The notes under the pieces are model-generated. The model searched no databases. It was given only the letters and a program-made list of their open reading frames with translations, and was not told where the DNA came from. This document shows positions 1 to 8,806 of a stretch of DNA of 64,000 nucleotides, piece by piece. Both the position numbers and the translations under genes were made by a program. Source of the DNA: DASQDN01 sp963833675 (lineage in GTDB: Bacteria; Acidobacteriota; Terriglobia; Bryobacterales; Bryobacteraceae); contig CAWHYW010000018.1 in NCBI GenBank assembly GCA_963833675.1, positions 1 through 64,000 on the forward strand, written 5' to 3'. Within the stretch, counting starts at the first letter, position 1. The number at the start of each line of letters is the position of its first letter.

Positions 1-353
1 GCGAAATCCAACGATCTTTTAGGAAAGCCGGATTCGAGCCAGCCTCACAAACCCGTAATCAAGCGCAAGCGATACTTACATCAGCTGTTAGCTGCCCGCG
101 ACTTGATTGAACTTGAGAAACTTGGTTGATGCAGGAGGCTTTAGAATTTCTTCTCTTCGCCTTGCCTACTTACAGATGCCGTCTGTCGGCGTCCGGTTGC
201 GACTTTTGCCGCTCAAACTATCTTGCAACATTTCGCGGCAGATTGCAACTTCTCGGTTTCAAACTGCCGTTTTTCTGTTGTCCGGACAAAGACTACTCTA
301 GCATTTCAGTGGAGACTTGTCACTGGATCCACAATAATTCCCGCCAAAAATAT
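1..353. other. No recognised gene
   Basis: Only short unsupported reading frames are present, on both strands, and none resembles a family I know. A stretch near positions 25-50 on the minus strand looks like a tRNA T-arm, but no acceptor stem or D-arm pairs with it. The region lies downstream of adk, which reads leftwards, and may hold its terminator or the end of a gene cut by the window edge. Confidence 0.4.
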
Positions 354-1034
354 TTAACTTGAGCGGTTAACAGCAGAAGAACCGTTTTTATGGAGCCGCG
401 AGGTCAGGATTGCTTCGATATCCCGGAAAATCTCTGCCGGCGGGCGATTCGCCGAAACCTCATGAAAATCCCCGTTCGCGTAATGCATGATGATTGGGGT
501 TGTCAGCTTTTCATAGGCTTCCAGCCGGGCCCGAACCACTTCTTCGTTATCGTCCGAGCGCCGAACCAGGGTTGCTCCCTCGATATCGCAAACTCCCCTT
601 TTCTTCGGCGGCTTAAAAAGCAGATTGTAAATACGTCCACACTGGGGGCACTGACGGCGGGAAGAGATGCGCTCGATGAGCACAGATTGCGGTGTCGCCA
701 GATGAAAAATCGTGGGCTTCGGGAAACTCAATTCCACCAATTTCCCGTCAAGAAACTTGGCTTGCGGCAATGTGCGCGGGTATCCGTCCAAGAGGAAGCC
801 GCTCTTACAATCTTCCTGCGTGATGCGGCAGACGAGCATTTCATTCACCAACTCGTCGCTGACCAGTTGACCAGCCGCCAGGATGTCCTGCGCCTGCTTT
901 CCAAGGGGCGTACCGGAATCGACTTCCGCCCGCAACATTTCGCCGGTGGAGATGGCAGGGATTCCCAGCATCCGCGTAATAAGTGGAGATTGCGTTCCTT
1001 TGCCGCTACCGGGCGGCCCAAACAGGAGAACCAC
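354..1034 (-). CDS. adk: Adenylate kinase
   Basis: Cytosolic enzyme converting ATP plus AMP to two ADP. The P-loop GPPGSGKGT lies at the very N-terminus, followed by the AMP-binding STGEMLR segment, the DGYPRT motif and a long LID domain. The LID carries a zinc-knuckle pattern C-x2-C-x16-C-x2-E (CPQCG then CDIEG). Family members usually have Cys or Asp as the fourth ligand, so Glu is unusual. I chose the GTG start at 1034 because a strong GGGAGGG ribosome site lies six bases upstream; a longer reading from a TTG at 1049 would put that site inside the gene. About 226 residues, normal for long-form bacterial enzymes. It stands alone, not next to secY as in many bacteria. Confidence 0.95.
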   Translation of the reverse strand: MVLLFGPPGSGKGTQSPLITRMLGIPAISTGEMLRAEVDSGTPLGKQAQDILAAGQLVSDELVNEMLVCRITQEDCKSGFLLDGYPRTLPQAKFLDGKLVELSFPKPTIFHLATPQSVLIERISSRRQCPQCGRIYNLLFKPPKKRGVCDIEGATLVRRSDDNEEVVRARLEAYEKLTTPIIMHYANGDFHEVSANRPPAEIFRDIEAILTSRLHKNGSSAVNRSS

Positions 1035-1150
1035 CAAGAACCCTCCCAAGGGATAGTATAAGATTGCCTACGCAAAGTACAGTGAGTTGTGGCCGAGAAA
1101 ATTGCCACGTGATCTATATAGATTAGCGTGTTCGCTGCTAACCTGCAGTT

Positions 1151-1429
1151 ATGGACGAGCGAGCTTTTTTCCGGGAATCGCAAACGACGAAACCTGCAAG
1201 CCTGCAATGCCCTTTCTGCCGGACGCCGGACAGCTACGAACTGCAATGGCTGGTGCGCAAAAAAATTGACCGGCTGCCCCCCAACGCCGATGAACGTGAC
1301 CGCGCGAAATTCCGAAAAGCAGCAAGTTATATGGTCTTGTTGACCGACAAAGTGCCTTGTAAAAATATGCGCTGCCGGCGTACGTTTGACGTTTCGGGCG
1401 TCAAGACAACCGCTTACCTGGTCGACTAG
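1151..1429 (+). CDS. Small zinc-ribbon protein, function unknown
   Basis: A 92-residue soluble protein with two widely spaced Cys pairs, CPFC near residue 20 and CKNMRC near residue 70, which would form a zinc ribbon. The middle is charged and probably helical. No enzyme motif is visible. It is divergent from adk and its last bases overlap the tail of the PD40 remnant on the other strand. The Cys pairing and clean reading frame make it a likely real gene; the function is not recognisable from sequence. Confidence 0.6.
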   Translation: MDERAFFRESQTTKPASLQCPFCRTPDSYELQWLVRKKIDRLPPNADERDRAKFRKAASYMVLLTDKVPCKNMRCRRTFDVSGVKTTAYLVD

Positions 1430-2000
1430 CCAATGAACGCGTCTGCAATTCCAGCGAGTAGACTTCCTGAACGCAAACCTCGTTAAGGATCAACGGCGAT
1501 CCGGCCGGCGACACACCTAACCATGCGAAAGTTCCCGGTTGAGCGGTAGTCGTTCAGGCTTACTAATTTTCGTGACCTGCGTGTCTCGACGTCGTAACGA
1601 TGTATCGCCTCCTTGCCCTTACCCTGCAGGCAATAGAAGCTCTTGCTGCCGCGGGTCCACCTCTGCGGCCAGCATTCCTTCGGCAGCGCCGTATCGGTCC
1701 ACGCTTGTTTGCCAACGTCGAACAGCATCGTAGAGTAGTCCGTAATGCGTGTGGCGCAGATATAACGGCCGTCACGCGACCATATTGGTTCGGCCAACCC
1801 ACCTGGTCCCCGGATAGAACGCAACTGGTCCTTTCAAACGGTTTCGGTTTTTCGGGCACGGCCCAAATGTTTGAGTCGGAATTAAATATGTAGTAACTAC
1901 CGTCGGGCGTCCATTGGCCGCCCCATTGCTCTGCAGTCCAATGGGTGAAAAGCGGACGAGCGGCCGCCCTCAGCGGAACCTCCCAATCCTGTCAAGGCGG
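1401..2000 (-). pseudogene. Remnant of a PD40/TolB-like beta-propeller protein, C-terminal part only
   Basis: Translating the minus strand in three successive frames gives a continuous C-terminal piece of the PD40-repeat family. The order is a WGGQWTPDGSYY repeat, then EPIWSRDGRYI, then a WPQRW strand, an IHRYDVETRR strand and the typical ending GSPLILNEVCVQEVYSLEL. Frame changes lie near 1810 and 1515. About 190 residues remain, while full proteins of this type usually have 600-900 with an N-terminal winged helix. No N-terminal half is found upstream. The truncation suggests true decay, although the two frame changes could be sequencing errors like those elsewhere. An apparently intact relative, of helix-turn-helix/TM/PD40 layout, lies at 24629-26677. 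Confidence 0.7.
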
Positions 2001-2172
2001 GCGGCACATTAAAGTTGTGGAGATCGAACGTGAGGGGTCGTACAAGTCACCAAGACCTCGGAACCCAGCGTCAAGCAGGCTGATAAGGAGGTGCGGACGA
2101 TGAAACTTACCGTCCGCATGCTCGACAAACAGAAACAGCCCAAGATCGAGGCTGTCAGGTAGATTTGCCCGG

Positions 2173-2325
2173 CTATTTCAAATCGGCGAGGCGAGGGTTT
2201 AATTGCATGAGCGTGGCCCACAGAGCCTGAGCTTCAGGTAGCGTTAGACTCTTAATCACATCGGCCATGCTGTCGTCTTCATGAGCGCTGAGATCTTCTG
2301 TTGGGTCTAATGTAACCGCGTTCAT
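2173..2325 (-). CDS. Possible 50-residue acidic protein
   Basis: An ATG-started frame of 50 residues, rich in Asp, Glu, Leu and Ala, with a predicted helical second half (LTLPEAQALWATLMQLNPRL). The composition looks protein-like, but there is no clear ribosome site and I recognise no family. It lies between the PD40 remnant and the ribosomal operon promoter. It may be real or chance. Confidence 0.25.
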   Translation of the reverse strand: MNAVTLDPTEDLSAHEDDSMADVIKSLTLPEAQALWATLMQLNPRLADLK

Positions 2326-2470
2326 ATTTATGCAGTCTACTCACGGTTCAACTTACGCTCAAGCATTTGGATGTAAAAGTTCACTCAAGCTAGCGGTTGC
2401 GTCGGGTAGAGGTGCGCTTCAGAGCTTCGGTTAAATATGGGCTCCCTTTCAATGGGTACGTTTAACGACG

Positions 2471-2499
2471 TTGACATAGCCCCGCCATTTGGCTAAACT
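2471..2499 (+). promoter_or_regulatory. Sigma-70-type promoter of the ribosomal protein operon
   Basis: A perfect -35 box TTGACA at 2471-2476 and a -10 box TAAACT at 2494-2499 are separated by 17 bases, the ideal spacing. The rplM start codon follows 35 bases downstream, so this should drive rplM-rpsI and perhaps the rest of the translation operon. Confidence 0.8.
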
Positions 2500-2534
2500 C
2501 AAAGGTTTGTAAGACCCTACGGAGACGTCTGTCT

Positions 2535-2963
2535 ATGAGTACCCTATTTCCGTCCAAAACCAACTTGCAACGTAGCTGGTACGTTTTGGACGCGCAGGAT
2601 ATTGTCCTCGGCCGGCTCGCCACGAAGGTGGCTATGATGCTGATGGGCAAGCACAAACCGACCTATACGCCCTTTATCGACACGGGCGATCACGTCGTCG
2701 TGATCAACGCCGACAAAGTCCGCCTCACCGGCAATAAAGAAGAAGATAAGAACTATTATCGTCACACCGGCTACCCGGGTGGCTTGAAAACAACTACAGC
2801 GAAAAAGATGCGGCAGACGCGCCCGGAAAGAATGATCGAGCTCGCGATCCAGGGCATGCTTCCAAAGTCCAAAATGGGCAAGCAGATGTATCGGAAACTG
2901 AACGTCTATGCCGGCCCGAAGCATCCGCATCAGGCGCAGCAGCCCGTCGAGATTGCAGTCTAG
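2535..2963 (+). CDS. rplM: 50S ribosomal protein L13
   Basis: Large-subunit protein uL13, 142 residues, the usual bacterial length. The family sequence is unmistakable: RSWYVLDAQDIVLGRLAT near the start, then HKPTYTPFIDTGDHV, the YYRHTGYPGG loop and the MLPKSKMGKQM segment that contacts 23S rRNA. It is the first gene behind the promoter at 2471-2499 and is followed 36 bases later by rpsI, its normal partner. No frame problems are seen. Confidence 0.98.
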   Translation: MSTLFPSKTNLQRSWYVLDAQDIVLGRLATKVAMMLMGKHKPTYTPFIDTGDHVVVINADKVRLTGNKEEDKNYYRHTGYPGGLKTTTAKKMRQTRPERMIELAIQGMLPKSKMGKQMYRKLNVYAGPKHPHQAQQPVEIAV

Positions 2964-2999
2964 CTCCGGCGGCATTCGAAATTCAGGAGAGAAGCTTTA

Positions 3000-3395
3000 G
3001 TGGCAGCTTTGGTTCAACATCTTGGGACAGGCCGGCGGAAAACATCCGTCGCCCGTGTATTTTTGCGTTCCGGCAAGGGCACGATCACAATAAATGGCCG
3101 GCCGCTCGATTCCTATTTCACGACCGAGACATCTCGGGCAATGGTGCGTCAGCCTCTGTTGACGACCGAAAGCGCCGAGAAGTTCGACGTACTTATTCTT
3201 ACAAACGGCGGCGGATTTATCGGTCAGGCCGGCGCAGCTCGTCTGGGTATCGCGCGCGCTTTGGTCGAGTTCAATGCCGAACTTCGTCCTCGTCTGAAGG
3301 AAGCAGGGTTCCTGACGCGCGATCCGCGTAAGCACGAGCGCAAGAAGTACGGCCAGAAGGGCGCTCGCAAGCGATTCCAGTTCTCCAAGCGTTAG
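3000..3395 (+). CDS. rpsI: 30S ribosomal protein S9
   Basis: Small-subunit protein uS9, 131 residues. The N-terminal GTGRRKTSVARV motif, the GGG-FIGQAGAARLGIARAL core and the basic tail ending in KRFQFSKR, which reaches the decoding site, are all present. I use the GTG start at 3000 because a CAGGAGA ribosome site lies about eight bases before it. It is co-transcribed with rplM. Confidence 0.98.
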   Translation: MAALVQHLGTGRRKTSVARVFLRSGKGTITINGRPLDSYFTTETSRAMVRQPLLTTESAEKFDVLILTNGGGFIGQAGAARLGIARALVEFNAELRPRLKEAGFLTRDPRKHERKKYGQKGARKRFQFSKR

Positions 3396-3460
3396 TTTGG
3401 TTTTGGGGGCGGACTGATCGGTTCCGGACAGGCCGCCTCTCTCCCTTCCCTTCTGCTCAA

Positions 3461-3478
3461 CACGCGTGCTTACGCGTG
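3461..3478 (+). promoter_or_regulatory. Perfect hairpin in the rpsB leader
   Basis: CACGCGT and ACGCGTG form a perfect 7-bp stem around a 4-base loop in the 171-base gap between rpsI and rpsB. No U-run follows, so it is not a classic terminator. A second weaker GGCGG/CCGCC pairing lies at about 3408-3437. In E. coli, S2 represses its own mRNA through the rpsB leader; whether this hairpin does the same is inference. Confidence 0.4.
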
Positions 3479-3566
3479 AAACCCTTAACAAATTAACCGC
3501 GGGCACAAATCTCGCTTTGGACCGTGCACGTGGCGTAACAGGTAGTTAAAGAAAATAGGAGGCTAA

Positions 3567-4479
3567 TTGCCGTCAATTTCAATGAAAGAATTGCTCGAAG
3601 CCGGCGTTCACTTCGGGCACCAGACCAAGCGCTGGAATCCAAAGATGAAAGAATACATCTTTGGCGAACGTAATGGGATCTACATCATAGATCTTCAGAA
3701 GACCCTCAAGCTTTTTAAAGATGCGATGCGCTACGTCGGCGAGATGGCCGCGCAGGGCAAGACTGTCCTGTTTGTCGGCACGAAACGTCAGGCGCAGGAA
3801 GCGGTTGCGGAAGAAGCGACACGCTGCGGAATGTACTACGTCAATCAGCGCTGGCTCGGTGGGCTGCTGACCAATATGGTCACGGTACAGAAATCGATCA
3901 AGCGACTGAAACAACTCGACCTGGAAGTCGCCGAAGGCGGCTACATCGGCCGCGTCAAGAAAGAAGCCATTCAGTTGGAGCGCGAGCGGAAACACCTCCA
4001 ATCGAACCTGGCGGGAATCAAAGACATGCCGGGACTACCGGACTTGATCTTCGTAATCGACTCGAACAAAGAGGCCATTGCGGTAAGCGAGGCCCGGCGA
4101 CTCGGGATCCCCGTTGTTGCCGTTGTCGACACGAACTGCGATCCGGAAGAAGTGGATTACGTGATTCCCGGCAACGATGACGCACTTCGGGCGATCCGGC
4201 TCTTCACAACCAAGGTTGCAGACGCCGTCGTTGAAGGCCGCGCACTGGCCACCGAGCAGGATTTCGTCAGCGACAAGATTGTCACCGACGAACAGCCGGT
4301 GAACGGTCGAACACACGGACTACACGCAGTATCTCGATCCGAAGTACGCCGAGCAATTGATGGCGGAAACAATCCCGGACGAAGAATTGCCTTCCATGTC
4401 CCTGCCGCGCAAGAATGCCGCTTCGGAGACGCAGCAGCCGGCCGAATCCGTTCCGGCCGGCGCTGACCAGCGCTCCTAG
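3567..4479 (+). CDS. rpsB: 30S ribosomal protein S2 (one frameshift)
   Basis: Small-subunit protein uS2. The start is TTG at 3567, four bases after a perfect AGGAGG. The N-terminus MKELLEAGVHFGHQTKRWNP, the NQRWLGG loop and the PVVAVVDTNCDP segment are typical. At about 4320 the frame shifts: the nominal frame continues with an Arg-rich tail, while the next frame gives a sensible acidic C-terminus (YTQYLDPKYAEQLM... to ...GADQRS) ending at 4479. The gene is essential, so the shift is most likely a consensus error. About 304 residues. Confidence 0.95.
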
Positions 4480-4519
4480 TTAGTTATTGTGCGCCCACCG
4501 GAGGCTGCGCGCCGTAAAA

Positions 4520-4616
4520 AAGGGACCTGCTTCCTTGCGCCTCTGGCCTGGGAGCAAATGTCCCTTCTGTATCCGTTTTGTTCCGATTGCAGGAGGCTCG
4601 GCAGATCCGGCCTCCT
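4520..4616 (+). promoter_or_regulatory. Two strong RNA hairpins in the rpsB-tsf gap
   Basis: First hairpin, 4520-4566: AAGGGAC pairs with GTCCCTT, extended inside by TGCTTCC against GGAGCA. Second hairpin, 4591-4616: AGGAGGC pairs with GCCTCCT, extended by CGG/CCG around a 5-base loop. Neither is followed by a U-run. They sit in the 166-base gap before tsf. They may be processing or attenuation structures that set S2:EF-Ts ratios; that role is inference. Confidence 0.45.
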
Positions 4617-4645
4617 CTCATAGAAGAAATTAAGAGGCAAATGAA

Positions 4646-5292
4646 ATGGCGGAAATTACCGCGGCTTTAGTAAAAGAACTGCGCGAAAAGACCGGCGCAG
4701 GCATGATGGAATGCAAGAAAGCTCTGGTTGAGGCGAACGGCAATTTGCCGGAGGCGGAAGTGATCCTGCGCAAGCGCGGCAGCCGCGTCGGCTTCGAAGA
4801 AGTCCGGCCGGGCGACCAAGCAGGGCATGATCGGGACCTACATCCACCAGGGTTCTCAACTCGGCGTGATGGTGGAGATCAATTGCGAGTCCGATTTCGT
4901 AGCCCGCACCGAAGATTTCCAGCAACTGGTTCACGATATCGCGATGCAGATCGCGGCTGCCGACCCACAGTTCCTGCGTAAGGAAGATGTTACTCCGGAA
5001 TTGCTCGAGAAGGAAAAAGAGATTGCCCGGGACCGGGCTCGCCAGGAGGGCAAGCCGGAAAAGATCCTCGACAAGATCGTCGAAGGACGCCTGAGCAAGT
5101 ATTACGAAGAAGTGTGCCTCTACGAGCAGCCTTTCATCAAGGACAACTCTGTCACCGTCGGGCAACTGATTGCCACCAAGATCGGGAAACTCGGCGAGAA
5201 TATCGCGAATCGCGCGGTTCGTGAGAATGAAGGTCGGCGATACCGCTCCGGCGGCGGTTGAAGAGCAGACCGAGACTCTTTCCGCGCAGTAA
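4646..5292 (+). CDS. tsf: Elongation factor Ts (two frameshifts)
   Basis: Guanine-nucleotide exchange factor for EF-Tu. The N-terminal UBA-like domain shows LVKELREKTGAGMMECKKAL, including the TGAGMM signature. The core follows in another frame from about 4785 (ATKQGMIGTYIH, then INCESDFVART), and the dimerisation segment ends in a third frame from about 5225 (RFVRMKVGD to the stop). Joining the three gives about 215 residues, the length of short bacterial EF-Ts. The stop TAA overlaps the ATG at 5292, the nominal start of pyrH (TAATG), which suggests translational coupling. The shifts look like indel errors. Confidence 0.93.
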
Positions 5293-6030
5293 TGGACGCC
5301 GGGACCGCCGTGCATAGCTACACGCAGACTCCTGCTTAAGCTGAGCGGTGAAGTGATGGCCGGTCCTGCCGGTTTCGGCGTGGATGCGGAACGCGTTTCC
5401 GCTCTTGCAAGAGACGTGGCCGAAGTAGCTCAGACCGGCGTCCAGATCGGTCTGGTCGTGGGCGGCGGAAACTTTTTTCGAGGCGTCGCGGCTGCGGCCA
5501 AAGAAGATGGACCGGGTTACGGCGGATCACATGGGCATGCTTGCTACGGTGATCAACGCTCTGGCGCTACAGGACGCTCTGGAGCGTCAAGGCGTGCCGA
5601 CGCGAGTAATGACGGCGATCGAAATGCATCAGATCGCCGAACCTTACATCCGAAGGCGAGCAATTCGTCACCTCGAGAAAGGCCGCATCGTGATCTTTGC
5701 GGCCGGCACCTCAAACCCTTACTTCTCGACAGATACAGCCGCAGTTCTTCGTGCGCTCGAAATCAAGGCGGAAGTAATCGCGAAAGCGACACGTGTCAAC
5801 GGCGTATACGATAAGGACCCCTGAAACATTCTGATGCGGTAATGTACTCGCGTGTCAGCTACACCGAAGTGTTGTCCAAATCGTTGGCAGTAATGGACGC
5901 CTCCGCCGTCGCGATGTGCCGCGACAACAACCTGCCGATCCTGGTTTTCAACCTGAATACTCCTGGCAATATAATGCGAATGTCACGCGGAGAATCGCTG
6001 GGAACTGTGATCACGCGTGAACGCGAGTGA
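5292..6030 (+). CDS. pyrH: UMP kinase (three frameshifts)
   Basis: Amino-acid-kinase-fold enzyme phosphorylating UMP to UDP, normally a hexamer in the cytosol. The phosphate-binding LLLKLSGE motif, the GLVVGGGNFFRG segment, DRVTADHMGMLATVINALAL, a GTSNPYFSTDTAA nucleotide-binding loop and a GTVI ending are all present, but spread over frames that change near 5323, 5505 and 5820. The last change fits loss of one C from a C-run (expected DPLKHSDAV). The start could be the ATG at 5292 or a GTG at 5310; the first frameshift blurs the choice. The order tsf-pyrH-frr is standard. Confidence 0.93.
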
Positions 6031-6039
6031 GTTCCGACA

Positions 6040-6635
6040 ATGAAAGAACAACCGGCGCCAACCAATCAAGTCAAGAACATTAAGGAAGTCGAAAACGCCG
6101 CCAAGAACCGCATGGAGAAGGTGCTGGCGGACCTGCAGCACGCGATGGGCAACATTCGAACCGGCCGCGCTTCCGTTAATCTTCTGGATAGTGTCAGGGT
6201 GGATTACTACGGTACCCCGACTCCAGTCAATCAGGTCGGGACACTGCACGTTCCCGAACCGTTCATGATTACGATTCAACCCTGGGACACTTCCCTGATC
6301 GGACCGATCGAAAAGGCGATCCGCAGCTCCGAGCTCGGCTTGAATCCGGGAACGACGGGAAGGTGATCCGCGTACCGATTCCACAGTTGACCGAAGAACG
6401 ACGCAAGGAATTCGTCAAGAAACTGCATCATGTCGCCGAGGATCATCGCGTGGGTCTGCGCAATGCTCGACGCGACGCGAACGAACAGGTGAAAAAGCTG
6501 GTCAAGGACAAGCTGATCAGCGAGGATGAGGATCGACGGGCGCACGAGGAAATTCAGAAAATGACCGACGCCTATATCCAAAAGCTGGATGCCGCCGCAA
6601 AGGCAAAAGAAAAAGACATTCTCGAAGTAAAGTAA
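6040..6635 (+). CDS. frr: Ribosome recycling factor (one frameshift)
   Basis: Splits post-termination ribosomes together with EF-G. The first segment holds the family stretch GNIRTGRASVNLLDSVRVDYYG and the PWD-SLIGPIEKAI helix. After a one-base loss from an A-run near 6350 (expected LNPGNDGKVIRVPIP), the second frame gives LTEERRKEFVK and the C-terminal helical hairpin to 6635. About 198 residues with an N-terminal extension of roughly 15, slightly longer than usual. It starts ten bases after pyrH. A 12-base palindrome at 6644-6655 follows but has no U-run. Confidence 0.94.
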
Positions 6636-6711
6636 TTCGAATTTCGGCCGGCCGAGAAGCATCTGGCCATAACGGTAACCGAACCAGCAGGATGGCGTCT
6701 TACCTAACCGT

Positions 6712-7838
6712 ATGCGGTGCGCGCTGGTCCTTCTTTTCGCCTTAACTGCTTCCGCAGCGACGTTAAAGCCCATCGTTCCGAAGGACGGCCCAAGCCGGTC
6801 GGTCCATATAGTCCAGGAATCGATGCGGGCGCTTTCGTCTATGTGTCCGGCCAAGGGGCTCGGGATGCGACAGGCCGGCTACCGGCGGGTATTGAAGACC
6901 AGACTCGTCAGTGTTTGTCGAACGTCAAACAGGTTCTGGATGCGGCCGGACTCACATTCGAGCATGTAGTTTGGGCTCAGGTATTTCTCTCCGATGCGAA
7001 GAATTACGACGCGATGAATCGTGTGTACGGATCCTTGTTCGCCAAGGATCCGCCGGCGCGATCCAGTGTGATCGTGGCCCGACTGCCGGGCGAGACACCC
7101 GTCGAGATCTCCGTAGTTGCGGTTCGCGAGTTGAGTCAGAAGAAGGTCATTCGTGACTCGTCCATTCAGATACCGGCGAGCAACGCAGTCCAGGTCGGGA
7201 ACCGGCTCTATGTTTCCGGTGTACTCGGGATCGATGCAAACCGGAGGGTACCGAAAGATCCCCGCGAACAACTCAGGGAGCTCATCAGACAAATGCGCGT
7301 AGTACTCGGCAAAGGGGGAATGGAACTTCGGAACATGGCTTACGTGCATGTCTACGCCGATTCCGCCGTGCCGGTCAAGCTGCTCGGACGATTGCTAACG
7401 GACGTACTACCCTCTGAAGCCGCTCTGAGCGTCATTGAAACTGCCGCATTGCCTATGGGCGCCCACATTGAGATTAGCGGAGTGGCAAGCAAGGACGCGA
7501 AACGAGAAGGCGATTGCAACAGCATTGGCGATACGATCTATTGCTCAGGCGCTGGAGGCACAATCGAACAGGCGTTGAAGCGGACCAGCCAAAACATGAC
7601 GAATACCCGGACCGATATGGCTCATGTCGCGATAACGAATGTTTTCATCGACGACATCCAGAATTTTGAGGCCATGAACAAGGTCTATGCGGTTGCGTTC
7701 AGCCGCCTGGCTCCGGCCCGAGTAACCGTCCAGTCGACGCGAAAAGCAGACGAGCTGACTTTGGCGCCCAGCACCAACTCCCCGCCGCCAAAGCGTGACA
7801 GTCCGCGCGTGCAGATCACCACGATTGCTGTTCGATGA
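6712..7838 (+). CDS. Secreted protein with three RidA (YjgF/UK114) domains
   Basis: RidA proteins deaminate reactive enamine/imine intermediates, or act as related ligand-binding trimers. Here three copies follow one another in about 375 residues: one from KPVGPYSPGI with VYVSGQG, one with RLYVSGVLGI, and a shorter one with TIYCSGAGG. The N-terminus MRCALVLLFALTASAA is a signal peptide, unusual for a family that is mostly cytosolic. A one-base frame change near 6795, at a C-run, separates the signal peptide from domain 1. The Arg that binds carboxylates is present in domain 1 (PPARSSV) and perhaps domain 3 (APARVTV), but is not evident in domain 2. I cannot name a substrate. Confidence 0.8.
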
Positions 7839-7883
7839 TCGCTTCAGGAACAGCGAGAAAACCCATGCTATCTTGAGCTTTAA

Positions 7884-8759
7884 ATGAAGGTCATGATTTT
7901 CGGCCGGGGGGGCCAATTAGGTCGGGAGTTGTTTCGCGTCTTTGAATCGAAAGGGCACCAGGTAAGCGGCTTCGAACGCTCGCAGGTGGACGTGACCAAT
8001 TCTGCTCGCGTCGAGCATGCCGTGGCAACCTCCGGTCCGGATCTTGTCTTAAACGCGACCGCTTACAACATGGTTGATGTTGCCGAGCGCGAACCGGAAG
8101 CGGCCTTTGCGGGAAATGCTCTGGCGGTCCGGAGTCTTGCGCTTGCCTGCCGTCAGGCGGATGCCCGCCTGGTACACTTCTCGACCGATTATGTCTTCGA
8201 TGGCACGTTAGGCAGGCCGTATACAGAGGAAGACGCGACGCATCCCCTGGGCGCTTATGGCGTATCGAAGCTCGCAGGGGAATTCTATGCGCAGGCTTAT
8301 CTCGATGATCCGCTGATTATACGGACATCGGGCGTTTTCGGCCTTGGCGGCTTACGAACCGCTCGAGGTAACTTCGTCGAAACCATGTTGCGGTTGGCAA
8401 GTTCGGGCCAACCGGTGCGCGTCGTGGAAGACTTCGTGGGATCACCCACGTATGCTCCCGAGCTCGCGTCGCGAACAGCGGAATTGGTGGAAAAGAAACT
8501 CAGCGGAATTTTTCATATCGGCGGCGGCACGCCGATTTCGTGGTTCGATTACGCAAAGTTGATTTTCGAAGCAGCTCAGCTTACTCCCGAGTTGCGAGCC
8601 ACGACCGAGCGCGAACATCGAACGCCGGCACGCCGTCCGAAGTACTCCGCGTTGTCGAACGCGAAGATGGAGCGGTGCGGGGTTACACCGATGCCCTCGA
8701 TGCGCGCCGCAGTCGAAGACTACATGAGCCGGAGAAAATTAGTTGCCGCACGAGCCTGA
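7884..8759 (+). CDS. rmlD: dTDP-4-dehydrorhamnose reductase-like SDR enzyme
   Basis: Extended short-chain dehydrogenase, 291 residues. The Rossmann motif GRGGQLG lies at residues 7-13 and is followed by the acidic DVTN segment, NATAYNMVDVAE, the FSTDYVFDG strand and the catalytic YGVSK. These are typical of RmlD, which makes dTDP-L-rhamnose by NADPH-dependent reduction. No rmlA, B or C lies nearby, so a different nucleotide-sugar substrate is possible. The reading frame is intact. Confidence 0.85.
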   Translation: MKVMIFGRGGQLGRELFRVFESKGHQVSGFERSQVDVTNSARVEHAVATSGPDLVLNATAYNMVDVAEREPEAAFAGNALAVRSLALACRQADARLVHFSTDYVFDGTLGRPYTEEDATHPLGAYGVSKLAGEFYAQAYLDDPLIIRTSGVFGLGGLRTARGNFVETMLRLASSGQPVRVVEDFVGSPTYAPELASRTAELVEKKLSGIFHIGGGTPISWFDYAKLIFEAAQLTPELRATTEREHRTPARRPKYSALSNAKMERCGVTPMPSMRAAVEDYMSRRKLVAARA

Positions 8760-8806
8760 GTCTCAATCCACGCGCAGGCTAGAATAGGGTTCGTCAGAGG
8801 AGTGGC

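Noticed and set aside
20..110. tRNA-like T-arm on the minus strand
   Set aside because: A 5-bp stem around CTCGAAT is present, but no matching acceptor stem, D-arm or anticodon arm could be placed.
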